A stretch of 64,000 bases of DNA from Adiantum capillus-veneris (taxonomy: Eukaryota; Streptophyta; Polypodiopsida; Polypodiales; Pteridaceae), in contig CM043955.1 in the NCBI GenBank assembly GCA_014529385.2, forward strand, positions 154,347,640 through 154,411,639. Reading direction: 5' to 3'. Position 1 is the first letter of the stretch, and the number at the start of each line of letters is the position of its first letter. The position numbers and the translations under genes are program-made. Shown here piece by piece: positions 20,037 through 31,351 of the stretch. Below the pieces are notes generated by a model that was not told the DNA's origin, did not search any database, and saw nothing but the letters and a program-made list of their open reading frames with translations.

Positions 20037-20828
20037 TCACACAGCTAATTGCCTCTCTTCATCTAGCCTTTCCAGGATATATAATCGCTCAACTAAGGGG
20101 TTACCATCCCAACCTTCTTGAGAAGCTTCTCGAAGACTAGGAATGACAAACTCCCATGGCATAACTGCTTCTTGGCCATACACCATCTTAAATAGTGTGA
20201 AATTAATAGCAACTTTATACGTAGTACGATAAGCCCATAAAGCTGATGTAAGCTTTAGGTCCCAATCAGTGCGATGAGCCTCAACTGTCTTTGTCAAAAT
20301 GGAGATGAGAGTTTTGTTGGTACTCTCAGCTTGGCCATTTGCTTGGGGATAATAGGGTGTAGACTTGTGGTGAGATATCATGAAGTTTGATGTGAGTTCT
20401 TTTATTTCTTCATTTATAAAATGAGTTCCATTGTCACTCACAAGTTCAAAGGGGCATCCAAAACGTGTGATAATGTTCTCAAAGAGGAACTTAGCTGTTG
20501 TTTTTGCATCGGCCTTTCGTGTTGCTTTTGCTTCAGCCCATTTGGTTACATAGTCGATAGCCACAATGATATATCGTGATTGCGTGTTACGTACAGCCGG
20601 ACTAATCGGTCCTACAAAGTCTAAGCCCCACTTTTCAAATGGTTGGGTTACCTTGATGGGATGTAGAGGCATCCTATCACTTCTTTGTGGCTTCTTGAAG
20701 CATTGGTATTCATCACATCCCTTTGCAAAAAGTGATGCATCCTTAAACAGAGTGGGCCACCAATAGCCTGACTGTAAGATATTTCGGGCAGTCAACTTTT
20801 TTGAAAAGTGACCACCAGCTACGCCCAT
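20037..20828 (-). CDS. Element A integrase: zinc-binding region and DDE core
   Basis: The 263-residue frame contains the end of the HHCC zinc region (GGHFSKKLTARNIL, GYWWPTLFKDA, then Cys residues in CDEYQC, whose spacing is altered from the usual CX2C). The DDE core has Asp70 in GLDFVGP, Asp132 in VSDNGTHF and Glu168 in QANGQAEST; Asp132 and Glu168 are 35 residues apart, as expected. YGQEAVMPWEFVIPS follows. The first zinc His lies upstream of the methionine used here (EAHMG), so the true protein is a continuation of pol through broken sequence at 20830-20960. Confidence 0.9.
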   Translation of the reverse strand: MGVAGGHFSKKLTARNILQSGYWWPTLFKDASLFAKGCDEYQCFKKPQRSDRMPLHPIKVTQPFEKWGLDFVGPISPAVRNTQSRYIIVAIDYVTKWAEAKATRKADAKTTAKFLFENIITRFGCPFELVSDNGTHFINEEIKELTSNFMISHHKSTPYYPQANGQAESTNKTLISILTKTVEAHRTDWDLKLTSALWAYRTTYKVAINFTLFKMVYGQEAVMPWEFVIPSLREASQEGWDGNPLVERLYILERLDEERQLAV

Positions 20829-20959
20829 GTGTGCCTCTTGTAGAATATATAAATACTCATCCTCGCGGGCACAGCCTCTAAGAACATCATCTTTTCCTCT
20901 CTTATAGAGAGTTCCCGCCAGTAAGCAATAGGGTTCTCATGCCTTGATTAATTTTCGAG

Positions 20960-23900
20960 CTATATCTTTCGCAGCTCTTTGGGTGGAAAACCATTAACTA
21001 AGAAGTTAACAATCTTTTCACTCCATTCAGGCATTGTCTCAACAATGAACAAAGGAGTATCAGGTAATTCATCATCAACCCTCGTAGGAGCTTCGCCATT
21101 AGGGATACAAGATAAATGATCCGCCATGACATGTTTCCTCCCAGGCCTCACAACAACGGTGAAGTCAAACTCAAGAAGAATTAACAACCATCATGTAATT
21201 CGACCTGTGGAACACGGCTTGTTTACCAAATATAGCAATGCTTGATGATCAACATAAAACACAAACTTGGTAGCAAGAAGGTAATAGCGAAATTTCTTTA
21301 CTGCGTAAATCATAGCTAGACCTTCGCGCTCTGTAGTAGTGTAGTTCATCTCGGCATCATTTAATTGGCGACTTGCAAAGCTAATAGGGTAGTCCAATTT
21401 ATGTTCTCCTGGTTGAGTTAGAACACACCCAATAGCAAAATTTGATGCATCAATATGCACATGAAAAGGTACATTCCAATCAGGTGTTCGCAGGATTGGA
21501 GCACTTGTTAGGGCCTTCTTTAATAACTCATAAGATTGATGACATTCTTCCGTCCAGTGAAACTCGATAAGAAGCTTGTACAATGGATGCGCTATCTCGG
21601 AAAAGTTTAAAATAAACCTTCGATAATAACCAACATGGCCCATAAATCTTTGAACTCCTTTATAGTTAGTAGGTGGTGGCAAATCGGCAATGGCTTTAAT
21701 CTTACTCTCATCTGTGGATATCCCGTTCTTGGACACTATATGCCCTAGAATGACTCCATGCTTAACCCAAAATTGGCATTTGAAAGGGTTCAATGAGATG
21801 CGATAAAATCTGCACCTTTCAAATATTTTTCGTAGATATAACAAATGCTTCTCCCAAGAAGAATAAACACAAAGGTCGTCTAGGAAAGCTTCACAAAACT
21901 TCCTTAGAAATTCTTTAAACGCAGTGTTTATTAATCGTTGGAATGTAGCCGGGGCATTTGTTAAGCCAAAAGCCATAACACGAAATGCAAACACTCCAAA
22001 CTCTGTGATAAAAGCAGTTTTAGCTTGGTCCTCTAATGCAATTGTGATTTGATTGTAACCAGAGTACCCATCTAAAAAGCTATAAGCTTCCTTGCCCGCA
22101 ACTCTTTCAAGCACATGTTCTGAATATGGCAAGGGATAATGATCTCTCCTAGTGGTTGCATTAACTTTCTTGAGGTCCATGCACACTCTTAGTTTCCCAT
22201 TCTTTTTTGGCACAATGACTATTGGAGAAACCCATTCTGAGTGCTCAATAGGGTATATGAATCCACATTGGATAAGTTTTTCAATCTCCTCTTGTACAAT
22301 TTTGGCGTACTTAGGATTCATTGGATAGGGTCGTTGTTGGGCGGGTTTAGCAGTGTTGATCATGGGAATTGTATGTTTCACCACAGAAGGTGGAACCCCC
22401 TTCATGTCATGATATGTCCAAGCAAAGATATCCTTGTATTCCTTGAGGAGCTCCTTAAGTACAGCCTCTTCAGTTTCGGTAAGGTCTTGAGCAATAAAGA
22501 CTGGTTTAGACTCCTCACCTGGTTCTGCTAATTCTATCTCTTTAACTACCACTGGACCATCATAGACTCCACTGCTTCCATTGGTAGGTATTCGTTGGGC
22601 TTTGGAATACACAACCTTTCGATCCCCCGTGGTATAAGATTTAAAATGTTCAGGAGCCGTATGTAAGTCAGCAGGCTCTTGTCCTGACAGAGACCTTTCT
22701 TTTAGTTCTGCCTCCTTTTGTTGTTGTGCTAACTCTCGGTTTTGACGTCTTCTTATAGTTCGACTCAATTTCGGCTCTGTAACCTCCAATTGAATGAGGT
22801 CAATGGGTCGCGGGCTGCACCACATGACACTCTGGAGATGTTCACCCCAATTGTCTACTAGCTTTCGATGAGCATCACATGCCCCTAGATAACTAAGCCA
22901 TTCTGCAGTAGATCTTTCCTTGTTTATCCTAGCTCTCACATTTGCTCGATATCGTCGTCTCTTATATGACCTTTGTTTCTTGTTAAGGTTTTGATTTTGG
23001 TAAATGTTTGAACTCGACTCACCTGATAGGTCTTCGCTTGTATCTTCTTCACTCTCATATAAATTACCATAGATGGTCGTACTAGGCCTTGAGTGTTCAG
23101 TTTCTATACTTGGTTCACTCGATGTTTCCTCAGATTCTGAATCCATTTCTCCCTGAGATTCCGTTTCTGATGTGTATTGGCCTGAAGCCTTTGAGGAATC
23201 ATCGGTTTCACTCTTAGGTAGGTGTGCCTCTTTCTTATCATGGGATGCTACATGCGCTACACCTAACATGTTTACTGGTGTAATGTGTGGTATCTCTTCC
23301 CCATCTGGTGTTACCCAGGTTGTTCCTCTAGCTCCCCATGTATCTATAGTTGCCGCTAGGTGCACCCAATCGACATTGTCTGACTCAGCCATTCCGGGGA
23401 GGATATCCATATAAGGAAAGTTCTCCCCAATATCCGTGTCTTCGTTACACGTGTAACAATACCGTAATGGAGCTGAGTGAATTGTTGTGTCTGATTGATT
23501 ATCAATGATGAATTTATTTCCTAGAGGATGCGTTCGACCACTTAAAAGATCAACTCGAATGACAGAGTCTTGGAACTGTAAGTAGACGTGGTTTTTGGAC
23601 CAGTCATGCACCATTTTTGCTTCCCTCATGAATGGACGCCCTAAGATCATCTCAAATGACATAGGATGCTTGGAAAAATCCATAACAATGAAAGTCTGCC
23701 TTACCTTGTGTCCCAAGACCTTGATTCTGAGATCCTTTAGCATTCCAATAGGCGTAACAATAGATCCATTAGCCATTTTTACCACTACGCTTGTGGCTTC
23801 AAGGTGAGGTCGCCCCATAGACTCCCAACAACTCTTTGTCACCATGCTCACTCCCGCACCACCGTCAAGGACCCCCTTTACAGTTAATCCTTTAGTAGTG

Positions 23901-25771
23901 ATTGGTAGAGTAGCATTAGGTTCATCACCTTCAAAGTATTGCCCCAACTTATTAACGGGTACTTCAATTACAAATTCATGTCCCGCTAGGTCAGATGGTG
24001 GTGCTAAATGTTCCTCATCATTCATTACCGAGTCAGGTTTGTTCATATGTGCAAATTGTGGTAATCCGGCCTGTAATTCTCCATTGAGGAAGGCTCGAAG
24101 AGCTGAGACTAGCTCGGGGTCTTTATATAGTTTGGACATGATGGTGGTTCTAACTTTTGAAGACATGAAATCCATCAATTTGGCAACATTTAATGGCATC
24201 TTGTGGGCCGTAGGACCCTGACAAGAGAATGGTGAAGATGGAATCTCCACTTCCTCAAGGGGGTCGAGCATTCCCTCATTGAACATTCTCTCTAGTAGGA
24301 AAGGTGTGTGTCCACTTTCAGATGTCCTACCCTCACTCTCTTCCCGAATGATATTGGGTATAGCTAACGGCCTGTAGTTCTTGTGAGGTTGAACTTGTGT
24401 GGGAAACACTGTGTCCGACATCTGGATATGTTTGGGTTCAGGTTCTAATGTTCGTTGAGTTTCTTTCACCAAACCCCTCAGTTGTTGGACTCGTTCAATT
24501 TCCACTGTTGGGTTTGGATAGGTTCCAATCTTTCTCTTGCAATCCTCATTTTTTGTATCTCGTGGCTTATCTTGAAGGTTCGCAACTGGGTGGTTTAACT
24601 TTGAATACTCTTTTGGTGTTCGTCGTAATTCCCTCTCGTGATCCTCCTCACTGGCTTTTTCCTTTGTAGTAACAGTTTTGGTCTCCGTGGTCTCTATCAA
24701 ATCTGAGTCATCCTCAAGGTCATTCATATACACGGGATCCTCTCTTGTCTCTATGTTAGTCTTTGAACTAGGTTTTGAGCTAGAAGCATTAAGGGATTTC
24801 TTTCTTCGTGTTTTCTTCTTTCTCGCTCGGCCAATGGATGCAGCATCTCTCTCTTCGAGGATATATTTTTGCTTTTGGAGCATCGACCGTGTGAGTGCAT
24901 TCACTGGTGCTATGTTTATAGTTGGTGGTGTCCCATCAACAATCTCTATTATGTTCAATGGTGTGATTTTTGATGCGTTTGGATTGTTAGGACACTGTGC
25001 GATCAAATGATCTATGCCACAACGATTACAAGTGAGTATTGGCATTGCCAATGCACTCCCTTGACTTGTTTGCATTAGTGCGGCATTCTTTTGCATTCTA
25101 ATGGGGCACTCAGCTACTCGATGTGGTCCACCACATTCATAGCACTGAAGAGGTGGTCTCCTGGAAAAACTATTAATGTTTTGGCCTCTTGCTGCTAGCG
25201 CAGTAGCTTGATATACCGGTTTGATTTGTCCCCAATGGTCTTCCATATAGTACATGGGACACTCCTCAAGCATGTCGACTCCATAGGTGATACTAGAGTC
25301 TATGTCCTCTTCGCAATCTACATAAGTACTAGATGACTCGCAACCTATTTGGTTCATAGGTGTAACTCTTGGATGAGGGGGTTGCGGTCCTAGCACTGGA
25401 GGTGGCAATGGTGTGTTTTGGACCACATTTTGGGTTCTAGGGACCATGTGTTGTAATGGCAACTGTTGCTCCATGGGTGGGGTAGGCATCAATGCAAGAA
25501 CTCGAGGTGAGTCTGTCCAAGCTATAGGCGGTCTATTTTCCATGATGCGTTTAAGCATTAGGCAATCCTTCACTTGATGGCCATACCTACCACACGCGTT
25601 ACAAGTCCCGTTAAACTTTACTCTGAAAGTAGGGCATTCACTCGTAGTATGCGGGCCCAAGCAAATTGAGCACCATTGTTGCTCCCTTCTTGGATACATA
25701 TGAGTGTTTTGTGGAGCACGATTACCCCTAAGGCTTTCTTGGATGGCCTTGGTGAGATCCGCCAAAGTCAT
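20960..25771 (-). CDS. Element A nucleocapsid, first protease, RT and RNase H polyprotein
   Basis: One 1526-residue frame (25771-21191), continued after a single in-frame TGA by 21187-20960. Four zinc knuckles lie near residues 34-46, 57-70, 210-222 and 248-260. The protease has KGVLDGGAGVSMV near residue 635 and EMILGRPFM near 709; DGG replaces DTG, a variant also known in the plant Tat lineage. RT follows: KNGKLRVCMDLKKVN (about 1190), MAFGLTNAPATFQR, and catalytic FLDDLCVYSS (about 1297). RNase H shows HVHIDASNFAIG (about 1443) and TTTEREGLAMIYAVKK. Segment 21187-20960 contains VMADHLSCIPNGE, the usual end of RNase H. The polyprotein would package RNA, mature itself and make cDNA. The uninterrupted 4.6 kb indicates a fairly young copy. 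Confidence 0.93.
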
Positions 25772-26151
25772 GCCAAAGTCATCTCAGATATCGTTTTCTC
25801 TTTCACGATTGGCTTTATCTTCATTGGCTCATGCCCTGACGCTTGCGAGCTACTAGACTTCGGCTTGGCGGACACTCTTTCTCCTGCAATCATTAAATTA
25901 TCCTCCAATTGGATTGCATTCATGGTGACTACTTCCCAAGTAGTGATACCTCTAATGACTAGGCCATTATAGATACTTTCATGTCGTAGTCCCCTGATGA
26001 ATCTATCGAGCAATTGGTTGTTGTTGAATTGCTGTTTGGATTGCATCGAGAATTCAAATTCTTTAGGCGACTAATGAAGTCTCTCACGGATTCACCTTCT
26101 TCTCGTTGGGCTTTCTGGAGCTGAGAGGCTACACCCCAAAGTACTCCCTCT
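25768..26151 (-). pseudogene. Element A gag, damaged joint
   Basis: Two defects lie here. A TGA at 26151-26149 ends the main gag frame (after LFLKEYI), and the same frame reads on as EGVLWGVASQLQKAQ. After a frameshift near 26046 the capsid end is found in another frame: FNNNQLLDRFIRGLRHESIY. A second shift at about 25771 leads into the nucleocapsid-pol frame. This is the C-terminal half of the retrotransposon gag domain. Confidence 0.75.
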
Positions 26152-28049
26152 CATATGTATTCTTTTAAGAACAGTCTCCTAAGAGTAGAGTAGATCATTT
26201 TCTCTTCTACTCTTAAGGTTCTATACCAATCTCCAGCCTTTCCGCTTAGGGTCAAACTCAAAGCCTTACACTTATGTAGCTCATTGTGCTCTTCCAAGGA
26301 ATCGCACACATGTTCAAAGACTTCCATATGCTTTCTAGCATCTCCGTCTCCACTGAATTTTTGTGTGAGCTTAGCTACTTGAACTGCCTTGCTCCTAGGC
26401 TCTCTATCAGGTGCACTACGCATGTTTTCCGCAATAGAGCGACCGATAGTTTGAGCAAATGCTGCCAAATCTCCTATTTGAGCAGGTATAATGGGTGTAT
26501 GTGCTCCTGGAACCACATGTGAGATGGGAGTTGGCCTTGGCCTTGGCATACGCGCGGCTCTTGGGTCCCATATTTCGTATGGTGGTGTACCAGACGGTGG
26601 TCCAAAGTTTACAGGCGTGGCCCTAGGCATAGGGGGTGCCTGATATGGCATGTTATTATTAAATGGCATGACTCCACTTGTATAAGAGCTTGGATAATGC
26701 CATTGTGGATTGTAAGCTCTTGGAATAATCGGAGGTGTAGGAGCTACATGAGGCTGAGGTACGACAGGTGCACATGATTGATACATACATGTAGGTATAG
26801 TTGGGGGCACTGTGCTACTAGGCATCGGCGCAGTATTAACAAATGAACTCCATGGTGTACTTCTTGTCATGCTCACCACTGGGATATGCATGGTAGCCGT
26901 AGTGTCATTAAGAGAAAGATGAGCTAGATCTGGGAAGGTAAAGCTGCCACTTGTGGGCTCAGATTGTACTGGGGCTCCTGGCGAAACAACATATGGAGGA
27001 TCAATGGGGCTCACTGAGGGAGTCTCCATTTGTGATAGGGTTGGTTGGTTGGCCTTTCTCGTATCCAAGAATCTCATTAGGCCTGTTGAAGGCATGTTGA
27101 TCCCTGTGTTTTGTCTTTCTAACTCGACAATCCTATGGAGGATATCACAGACTTTCTGTTGTTGCTCATCTATGCTAGTAGCACCCGATGTGGATTGTAG
27201 AACATCTAACCAACCCACATGATAGGTGTATCCTGTGTACCAATCAGTTAAAGCTTCCGCTTGTAGGTCATACTCCCAATTTTCGTTTAGGAATATCCCA
27301 TCTAGGCCTGGCGTGCTGGAGGTTTCCCTCAAGGTGGAAGCATTATTTCTCCCCATCGCTTGCCCCTCCGTGACTGCTACCTTGGGAGCACTCGGTTGCT
27401 CGGCTGGCATGATTGTTGTCATAGTAGCCTTTGCTTTCACGGCTTGACTTTGTTCTAGCCTTCCTAGGTTCTCAATTTCTCTCTCCGTTGTTGCTTGCAT
27501 ATAGCGTTCGATCTCTTGTACTTCGGCAAGACTCCTACAATCGGGTAGTAGAACCTCAGAGGGAGATAGTCCTAAAGGATCAGGAGGTGCAGTGGATGGA
27601 ACATTCACATGCACACTCTCAAGAAGCATAGGGTCTATTTTAGGCATGAATGACGAATTTACTTCCCCACTCCCTTCATTTATTTCATCAACCGCATGTT
27701 CGGAGCGAGTAGCTCTACTAAGGATCTCTTTTAAGCAGCTAAACACGCTGGACCCTGGCCGTGGACCCATGGCATGCATGTCTTGACTTGAACTATCAGG
27801 TTTTGGTGTAGGATACCCCTCCATGACTTCGTAGTCAGAGGAAGAATCACTAGACGTGATATGAGGATCTTGGGTCGCGCTGCCTTGAGTCCCGGCCGAA
27901 GGTCCAAAACCTAGGGTGGAGGAATAATGGGTGCCCTCGTAAATGGAGGCACTACCAATATGCTCGTGCTGTAACACTCGTCCAGAGCGTAGGTTCATAT
28001 GACTTGGATCCCCTAGAAGTGTCAGTGAGTGGCCGTGAAGGCTGCTCAC
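26151..28049 (-). CDS. Element A gag
   Basis: A 632-residue frame. The likely start is the methionine at about 27998 (MNLRSGRVLQ), because element C begins its gag with the same MNLRSGR phrase; 17 residues lie upstream in frame. The first ~500 residues are Pro/Ser/Thr-rich and probably disordered. The C-terminal ~80 residues are the start of the retrotransposon capsid domain: LTQKFSGDGDARKHMEVFEH and LSLTLSGKAGDWYRTL. Gag forms the cytoplasmic particle that packages the element RNA. The frame stops inside the capsid domain. Confidence 0.88.
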   Translation of the reverse strand: MSSLHGHSLTLLGDPSHMNLRSGRVLQHEHIGSASIYEGTHYSSTLGFGPSAGTQGSATQDPHITSSDSSSDYEVMEGYPTPKPDSSSQDMHAMGPRPGSSVFSCLKEILSRATRSEHAVDEINEGSGEVNSSFMPKIDPMLLESVHVNVPSTAPPDPLGLSPSEVLLPDCRSLAEVQEIERYMQATTEREIENLGRLEQSQAVKAKATMTTIMPAEQPSAPKVAVTEGQAMGRNNASTLRETSSTPGLDGIFLNENWEYDLQAEALTDWYTGYTYHVGWLDVLQSTSGATSIDEQQQKVCDILHRIVELERQNTGINMPSTGLMRFLDTRKANQPTLSQMETPSVSPIDPPYVVSPGAPVQSEPTSGSFTFPDLAHLSLNDTTATMHIPVVSMTRSTPWSSFVNTAPMPSSTVPPTIPTCMYQSCAPVVPQPHVAPTPPIIPRAYNPQWHYPSSYTSGVMPFNNNMPYQAPPMPRATPVNFGPPSGTPPYEIWDPRAARMPRPRPTPISHVVPGAHTPIIPAQIGDLAAFAQTIGRSIAENMRSAPDREPRSKAVQVAKLTQKFSGDGDARKHMEVFEHVCDSLEEHNELHKCKALSLTLSGKAGDWYRTLRVEEKMIYSTLRRLFLKEYI

Positions 28050-29058
28050 CTAGTAATTTTGGGTGTTTTGCAACCCAAGTTTTTTCTTATTTATTTATTT
28101 ATTGATTTTTTGGTCCTTTTTTTCTGACCCAGCTATAGAATAGAACGTATGATAGCTCAAAACGAGCGTCTCGGTCAGAGGGACGTGCCGTGCTTTACAG
28201 CCCTCCGTTTGGTCACTTTATGCCCTCGGAATCCCTAAAACCGTCAATTTCTAGTAGGAAACTAGGCCCAAATTAGAAAGTCTAAGGGTGTAAGTGGGAA
28301 GAGAAGGGAGGAGAGTGGAGGACTTGCCCCACATGCTCTCATTCCCTCTTGAGGAGGTAGGGTATATATATAAGAGTGAGTCTAGTATATATCATAAGAC
28401 TGTGTCCTGGGCCTGGGCCTGGGCTTGGGCTTGGGCTTGGGCTTGGGGAAATGATCCCGATCCCGATCAAAATTTTAGTGGAGCCCCCCAGTCACTCACG
28501 CTTAAATATTTTCATTTTTTTATTTTTTTTATTTTTTTTTATTTTTTATTTTTTAGGCGACGACCGCGCGCGGTTTAGGTGACACTTTCTTGGCTACACA
28601 CACTGTCAACACCTACATAACCTCTCTGTCAACAGCTCACAGACAGCTCACTACCTTATCTACTTACTAACAGTGCTGCTAACCACTAACTAATCTACCT
28701 GCTTACTGACAGTGAGCTAACTGTCCACCTACTTCCTCTCTCACTACCTTCCTGTGCAAAGACTGTGTGCAGCCAAACCTTGACAGAAAACTGTGTACAG
28801 ACTATGTACAAACAGAAATTGCTAACTGCCTACCTACTTATTCATTCACTGCGAACAAGCTAACGACTACTAATTGTGCAAAGACAGTGTGCAAACAGAA
28901 AACACAACATTATGCAAAAATCACAGAACTTGCAGACAATACAAAAATTAACAACTTGCAGAAAAATAACTCATTCCTCTTCCTCTTCCTCTTCTTTCCT
29001 ACTACAAACAACTCATAGGAGAAGCACAAAGTGCCTCTTGGGCTTAGTGCAAGGCGAT
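28050..29058 (-). other. Untranslated leader of element A, with simple repeats
   Basis: This region between primer-binding site and gag has no convincing ORF. It contains a hexamer array of CTGGGC/TTGGGC units at 28406-28447, T-rich blocks at 28507-28553 and several near-repeats of TGCAAAGACAGTGTGCA-like text at 28750-28900. Confidence 0.7.
28406..28447. repeat. Hexamer array (CTGGGC/TTGGGC)
   Basis: Seven consecutive 6-bp units, the first two or three with C and the rest with T at one position. In one plus-strand frame they translate to Pro-Gly repeats, which I regard as incidental. Confidence 0.9.
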
Positions 29059-29076
29059 TCCCCGGCAACGGCGCCA
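29059..29076 (-). other. Primer-binding site of element A (Asp-type)
   Basis: The minus strand reads TGGCGCCGTTGCCGGGGA, four bases inside the 5' LTR. This 18-mer is the form typical of Athila/Tat-type plant gypsy elements primed by an Asp-type tRNA. Confidence 0.88.
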
Positions 29077-29080
29077 AAAA

Positions 29081-29315
29081 TGTGCGCTCCTTGCCGCACT
29101 CTCGAAGCAAGGGCCTTGCCTAACACTGTGTGCAAGCCATAGACGGCTCCAAGCACACAACTAGCTTAACTAGTAAGCTCAAAAGAGGGCAATGGTGTGT
29201 CACTCACCGCTCTATGCTCCTACCATGGAGGATTCCTCACCGCGAAGAAGAAGGAGACGCCGCTACGTTGCGCTCAACCGCTTCACCGCCGTCGTGCCGT
29301 CGCAATGCTCAATCG

Positions 29316-29402
<87 letters not shown>

Positions 29403-29713
29403 ACACGCACAAGGAGGTGAAGAAGAAGAAGATGGAGATGGAGATGGAGCAAGAGCACTCTTCTATTGCACAAATGAGAGAATGAATGAATTTTAGGTTT
29501 AGTTGGCTTTTATATGAGCTCACCCCATTCACACTTGGGCTCCCATGCTTAGCCAACTAATCCCTTGAATGTCCCAATTAGAGTGCGCCTCTCATCGGCG
29601 ATCACTCTTACCCTTTTCCTATTGGTCTGATAATCCCGGTACTTGACTCTACCAAATACATAATACACGTCCGTCGTAGGTGATGGGGTGTCCATGAGCC
29701 GTGAGGGTTAACA
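29081..29713 (-). repeat. 5' LTR of element A
   Basis: 633 bp, TGTGCGCTCC…GGGTTAACA on the plus strand, the partner of 15690-16352. (CT)n(CA)n occupies 29322-29408. GTACC follows at 29714. Confidence 0.93.
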
Positions 29714-30336
29714 GTACCCAAATTTGCCTGACTCCTTGCATGCTACTTGTAGCATTTTCTTGTCGATAGGATGGAGAAGATTGATTTGCTTTGTGGTTTG
29801 CTTTCCTGGTAACTCCCTTTCCATTCCTGCTTGCTTGATGCAATTGGAACGATGAGTTGTCCGCCTTTAGGTGATAGCTTGAGCTGATTGGTATCCCAGT
29901 TTGGTACTGCCTTATACGTCTGCATCCATGAGATTCCAAGAATCATTGTCTCATTCATGTGGTCATTTGGTAAGCATACAAACTAATGAGGACATGACCA
30001 TTCGTGTACCATCACATTTAAATTGACTACTCCCAATGTTGGTGTTGGGTTCTTGTTGCATCCTTTGATAGTCACTATTCCTGCTATCAAAGAATAACTT
30101 GTTGCTTTCTTGTACATGGAATAACTGACTGCATTTACCCGAGCTCATGTGTTGACCAATGCATTTGTGTTATGATTGTTTAGATGTACTTTGATGCGAA
30201 GGTCCATTCCATCTAACCGTTCATCATCTGTTGACACGGCATTTTTCTCCAATTCCCATTGTCGGTCATCTATTTCCACAGTGTTGATGGGAATAGGTAT
30301 TTGTTGATTCTTGAGAGCAGATTTCCTTTTGAGTAC
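29714..30336 (-). pseudogene. Element B second retropepsin-like domain, degenerate
   Basis: The frame follows the integrase tail after one TGA (at about 30337): VLKRKSALKNQQIPIPINTVEI, then NALVN-T-stop-ARVNAVSYSMYKK at about 30130-30170, which aligns with the DTGA active-site phrase of element A. The end of the domain is clear: MNETMILGISWMQTYKAVPNWD (29890-29958), the ILG-x2-W region. The catalytic Asp is Asn and the Gly codon is a stop, so the domain is inactive. The tail then runs to GVRQIWV at the element A insertion site. The domain position and the stop before it match element A. Confidence 0.7.
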
Positions 30337-30795
30337 TCAAATCCGTGCTTCTTCTTGGGCTTCATCAATAATTTGTTGTCGTTTTATCTTTTTTTGCTTA
30401 GCTACATGCATCCTTTCTAAAAATTCATTGGTTAGTGGCAAATTGTACTTCTTTAAACAACATCCACTAATCCAATTATCCATTGGTTCACCATTTAGGG
30501 TGGACAACTTAACTGCTCCACTTGGAGATACATCTTCAATGATAAATGGTCCATTTTTCTTTTTCTTAAACTTGGGAATGTGTTGCTTAAGGGAATAGAT
30601 TAAAACTAAGTCCCCTTTTTTGAAGATTTTTGTAATTAGATGGGAATCAAAAAACTGTTTTTGCTTTTGCCTTTGTGCATAGATGTGAGCTACAGCAGTT
30701 AGCCTTTGCTCATCTAGATTTTTTAAATCTTCAAATCTCTCTGAAAATTCATGTCCATTCCACTCAAGATCCTTAGCTACCCTTAGTGTCGGCAA
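30337..30795 (-). pseudogene. Element B integrase C-terminal domain
   Basis: The frame starts MPTLRVAKDLEWNGHEF and has the DNA-binding barrel region GPFIIEDVSPSGAVKLSTLNG and NWISGCCLKKYNLPLT, then a Lys/Arg-rich helix. It corresponds to 19689-20027 of element A. It ends with TGA at the same relative place (after EEAR-I) as the TAA in A (after VEAR). Confidence 0.78.
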
Positions 30796-30854
30796 TAGAA
30801 ATTATATTGGCAATATGGCATCAAGACCATAAACAAGGTTAAAGGGTGTAGCAT

Positions 30855-31350
30855 TTAAAGCTGTTTTGAATGAAACTCGATAAGCCCATAGGCTACATGG
30901 AGATTCATTTCCCAATCTGTCCTTCCTGAACTAACCACTTTAGTCAAAATCGAGCTAAGAATTGTATTTGTATTCTCAGCTTGTCCATTTGCTTGTGGGT
31001 GATAGGGAGCTGATTTGTTATGGATGACCATAAATTTATTAAGCAGATACTCGATTACCTCATTGAGTAAATGAGTTCCTCTATCACTGACTATTTCTAT
31101 TGGCAGTCCATATCTTTTGAACGCATACTCATAGAAGAATGCGGCGGTGGTTCTGGCATCATTCTTTTGAGTTGCGTTAGCCTCGGCCCACTTGGTCAAA
31201 TAGTCCGTAGAGATACAATGATATATTGATCTTGGGTTCTATAAGTAGGTGGCAATATTGGCCCAACAAAATCTATACCCCATTTTGTGAAATCTCTAGC
31301 CTCCATCATTGGTCTTAAGGGCATCCTATCTACACGGGTTGGCATTTTAG
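30855..31350 (-). pseudogene. Element B integrase DDE core
   Basis: A frame from 31199 gives MTKWAEANATQKNDARTTA, the middle Asp in VSDRGTHLL, and the Glu in QANGQAENTNT. The first Asp (KWGIDFVGP) lies upstream at about 31260-31290 in broken sequence. The region after VAYGL is frameshifted into the usual end of the core. It would insert cDNA into chromosomes; here it is inactive. Confidence 0.82.
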
Positions 31351-31351
31351 C

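Noticed and set aside
22241-27786. Several 60-125 residue plus-strand ORFs inside element A
   Set aside because: They are antisense shadows of the long gag-pol frames and have no domain or codon logic of their own.
28376-28582. Pro-Gly repeat peptide from the hexamer array
   Set aside because: It lies in the untranslated leader on the strand opposite to the element, with no start context or homologue.
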